DNA of 64,000 bases from Paenisporosarcina sp049671445 (GTDB taxonomy: Bacteria > Bacillota > Bacilli > Bacillales_A > Planococcaceae), in assembly GCF_049671445.1 (NCBI RefSeq), contig NZ_JBATUX010000064.1, positions 1-64,000 of the forward strand, written 5' to 3'. The translations under genes and the position numbers were made by a program. The notes beneath the pieces are model-generated. The model had not been told where the DNA came from. It saw only the letters and a program-made list of their open reading frames with translations, and made no database searches. The first letter of the stretch is position 1; each line of letters opens with the position of its first letter. Below are positions 61,901 to 64,000 of the stretch, piece after piece.

Positions 61901-61911
61901 AGGAGAATTTT

Positions 61912-62400
61912 ATGTACCTCACATTGGACTTAAATGATGAAACACAATCTTTATCGATCGAAAACTTAAATTTAATCGAAAAAATGTTACACCATGCTGC
62001 AGAGGCTCAAGGAATTGAAGCCGGCAGTGAATTGTCCGTAACTTTTGTTAATAATGAAGAAATTCAGCAAATTAATAGTGAGTACAGAGGAAAGAATGTA
62101 CCCACGGATGTCATTTCATTTGCAATGGAAGAACTAGGTGAAGGAGAAATTGCTATTAATGTAGAAGGTGCGCCACGTGTTTTAGGGGATATTATTATCT
62201 CTGTCGAACGTGCAAAAGAACAAGCAGCAGATTATGGACATAGTGAAGAAAGAGAATTAGGTTTTCTAGCTATTCATGGTTTCTTGCATTTACTCGGCTA
62301 TGACCATATAGAAGAAGACGATGAAAAAGAAATGACTGAAAAACAAGAGGCGATTCTACAGTCTTTTGGATTGAGACGTGAACAGGATGAAAAACAATAA
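61912..62400 (+). CDS. ybeY: Endoribonuclease YbeY (rRNA maturation factor)
   Basis: Zinc RNase for 16S 3' end maturation and 70S quality control. The 162-residue protein has the conserved arginine region EYRGKNVPTDVISF and the metal site HGFLHLLGYDH. ATG 61912 follows AAAGGAGAA. It overlaps the next gene by up to 23 nt. Confidence 0.96.
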   Translation: MYLTLDLNDETQSLSIENLNLIEKMLHHAAEAQGIEAGSELSVTFVNNEEIQQINSEYRGKNVPTDVISFAMEELGEGEIAINVEGAPRVLGDIIISVERAKEQAADYGHSEERELGFLAIHGFLHLLGYDHIEEDDEKEMTEKQEAILQSFGLRREQDEKQ

Positions 62401-62752
62401 TTTTTTTGCAGCATTTAAGTATGCTCTAGCAGGACTGATTCACGCTAGTAAGGGAGAACGGAATTTTCGTTTCCACTTATTTGCAGCCTTCGTTGTTGTT
62501 ATAGCAGGTACAATCAGTCGTGTTTCAATGATTGAATGGGTAATCTTGATATTATGTATTTCAATCATGTTTAGTCTAGAATTAATCAACTCAGCTATAG
62601 AACGAGTAGTTGATTTAGCGTCACCAGAGATTCATGATTTTGCTAAGCAAGCAAAGGATATGGGGGCTGCTGCAGTTCTTGTATTTGCCTGTGCAAGTGC
62701 TATAATCGGAATACTCATCTTTTTACCTAAGTGGATGGAAATATTTAATTGA
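62378..62752 (+). CDS. udpK: Undecaprenol kinase (DgkA/UdpK family)
   Basis: Small membrane kinase that recycles undecaprenol for wall synthesis; Gram-positive members prefer undecaprenol to diacylglycerol. The chain has GERNFRFH, two or three membrane helices, SLELINSAIERVVDL (the DgkA signature) and KDMGAAAVLVF. The start could be GTG 62378 (124 residues) or ATG 62387 (121 residues); both overlap ybeY and neither has a clear ribosome site. Confidence 0.92.
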   Translation: MNRMKNNNFFAAFKYALAGLIHASKGERNFRFHLFAAFVVVIAGTISRVSMIEWVILILCISIMFSLELINSAIERVVDLASPEIHDFAKQAKDMGAAAVLVFACASAIIGILIFLPKWMEIFN

Positions 62753-62764
62753 GGTGTTTGAACA

Positions 62765-63175
62765 ATGGAAAAGATACAATTAATGGAAGAATCTAAAATC
62801 GCACGCGAAAATGCGTACGTACCATATTCGAAATTTAAAGTTGGCGCAGCTTTATTGACGAAAGAAGGAAAAGTTTATCACGGATGTAATATTGAAAATG
62901 CCGCTTATAGCATGACGAACTGTGCAGAGCGTACAGCGATGTTTAAAGCGGTTTCTGAAGGCGAACGTAACTTTGCTTCTATATCAGTTGTAGCAGACAC
63001 AGACGGCCCAGTATCGCCTTGTGGAGCTTGCCGTCAAGTGATTGCAGAGTTTTGCGAACCAAACATGCCTGTTTATTTAATTAATTTAAAAGGAGATGTA
63101 CAGGAAACAACAGTTGCCCAATTGTTACCAGGTGCATTTTCTCCGGAGGATTTAGCCTATGCTGGAAGCAAATAA
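62765..63175 (+). CDS. cdd: Cytidine deaminase
   Basis: Turns cytidine and deoxycytidine into uridines. The 136-residue zinc enzyme has NIENAAYSMTNCAERTAMF (Cys and catalytic Glu) and SPCGACRQVI (two Cys ligands). ATG 62765 follows GAGGTG. It overlaps era by 17 nt, as in B. subtilis. Confidence 0.97.
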   Translation: MEKIQLMEESKIARENAYVPYSKFKVGAALLTKEGKVYHGCNIENAAYSMTNCAERTAMFKAVSEGERNFASISVVADTDGPVSPCGACRQVIAEFCEPNMPVYLINLKGDVQETTVAQLLPGAFSPEDLAYAGSK

Positions 63176-64000
63176 AGGATATAAATCAGGTTTTATTTCA
63201 ATTATTGGACGACCTAACGCTGGTAAATCAACTTTTTTAAATAAAGTAATCGGACAAAAAATTGCGATTATGAGCGATAAACCACAGACGACAAGGAATA
63301 AAGTTCAAGGTGTTTTAACGACAGATAAACAGCAAATTATTTTTATCGACACACCTGGAATTAATGAACCTAGACATAAACTAGGTGATTTTATGTTAAA
63401 AGTGGCTAAAAACACACTACGTGAAGTAGATGCCATTTTATTGATGGTAGATTCAGTAGATCGAATTGGAAAACAAGATCGGTATATATTAGAAATGTTA
63501 AAAGGCAATGAAACTCCTGTATTTTTAGTGATGAATAAAATTGATTTAATTCATCCGGATAAGTTATTGAGTGTCACGGAAGCTTTCCGCAAAGAATATG
63601 ATTTCGCCGACGTTATTCCAATCTCCGCTTTAGAAGGAATCAATATCGATGGGTTACTTGAAGTGTTAACAAAACATTTGCCAGAAGGACCTCAATATTA
63701 TCCTGCTGATCAAGTAACAGACCATCCAGAGCGTTTTATCATTTCGGAATTAATTCGTGAAAAAGTACTTCATTTAACTCACGAAGAAATCCCTCACTCA
63801 ATTGCTGTTGTTATTGAGAAAATTAAAAGAGAAGAAGACAGTGAAAAAATTCGGGTAACCGCGACGATTATGGTTGAACGTGAATCACAAAAAGGTATGG
63901 TCATCGGCAAAAAGGGAGCACTATTAAAAGAAGTAGGAGTGCGTGCTCGTAAGGATATAGAAATGTTATTAGGTAGTAAAGTATACCTTGAGTTGTGGGT
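63159..64000 (+). CDS. era: GTPase Era, cut by the window edge
   Basis: Ribosome assembly GTPase that binds the 3' end of 16S rRNA. The visible 280 residues have G1 GRPNAGKST, G2 PQTTRNKV, G3 DTPGINEPRHKLGDF, G4 NKID, G5 ISALEG, and most of the KH domain (GKKGALLKEVG). ATG 63159 follows GGAGGA inside the end of cdd. The stop lies beyond base 64000; only about 20 residues should be missing. Confidence 0.96.
   Translation, partial: MLEANKGYKSGFISIIGRPNAGKSTFLNKVIGQKIAIMSDKPQTTRNKVQGVLTTDKQQIIFIDTPGINEPRHKLGDFMLKVAKNTLREVDAILLMVDSVDRIGKQDRYILEMLKGNETPVFLVMNKIDLIHPDKLLSVTEAFRKEYDFADVIPISALEGINIDGLLEVLTKHLPEGPQYYPADQVTDHPERFIISELIREKVLHLTHEEIPHSIAVVIEKIKREEDSEKIRVTATIMVERESQKGMVIGKKGALLKEVGVRARKDIEMLLGSKVYLELW

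Overview
The window is one conserved chromosomal block of a low-GC, endospore-forming member of the Bacillales (Firmicutes). Gene order follows the Bacillus subtilis hisS-aspS to era region almost gene for gene. Spore genes (sigK, gpr, spoIIP, cwlJ, yqfC, yqfD) show that the organism makes spores. Protein style, the greA duplication and the repeat families suggest the Planococcaceae rather than Bacillus itself, but that is an inference.

Layout. 1-8 kb: a secreted SH3b/amidase, a T-box-controlled hisS-aspS operon, a 6S RNA, tcdA, a repeat-filled gap and rarA. 8-14 kb: cymR, iscS-mnmA, a TPR protein and recD2 (cysteine/sulfur control, tRNA thiolation, DNA repair). 14-23 kb: a HAD hydrolase, T-box alaS, ireB-ruvX-yrzB, mltG, trmR-trhP1-trhP2-udk (tRNA wobble uridine modification, envelope, nucleotides). 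23-28 kb: greA, a divergent greA paralog, a second copy of the repeat array, yrrS, mtnN and an uninterrupted sigK. 28-34 kb: divergent pssA/psd, then a tightly packed run yqeG-yqeH-aroE-yhbY-nadD-yqeK-rsfS-yqeM. 34-39 kb: comEA-comEB-comEC for DNA uptake, with unusual start codons, then yqzM and holA. 39-41 kb: a small accessory island holding cwlJ among dispersed repeats. 41-52 kb: rpsT, gpr, spoIIP, lepA, hemW and the CIRCE-controlled hrcA-grpE-dnaK(-dnaJ-prmA-rsmE) heat-shock cluster. 52-64 kb: deoC, rpsU plus a decayed rpsU tail copy, the nfeD-floA-yqfB envelope-stress operon behind a sigma-W-like promoter, yqfC-yqfD, phoH, pgpH, ybeY, undecaprenol kinase, cdd and the start of era, cut by the window edge.

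No prophage, CRISPR array, transposase, rRNA or tRNA gene was seen. The most unusual material is non-coding. Two arrays each hold exactly five copies of the 8-bp palindrome GTTGCAAC at an exact 20-bp period, inverted relative to each other. They share a conserved head sequence of which a third, decayed copy is present, and a looser 21-bp array with a related unit lies near cwlJ. Other points of interest are a GreA paralog lacking the catalytic-tip aspartate, comEC and comEA frames with no ATG/GTG/TTG start, a nested RNA fold ahead of iscS, a 40-bp palindrome that covers the yqfC ribosome binding site, and a decayed tail copy of rpsU.
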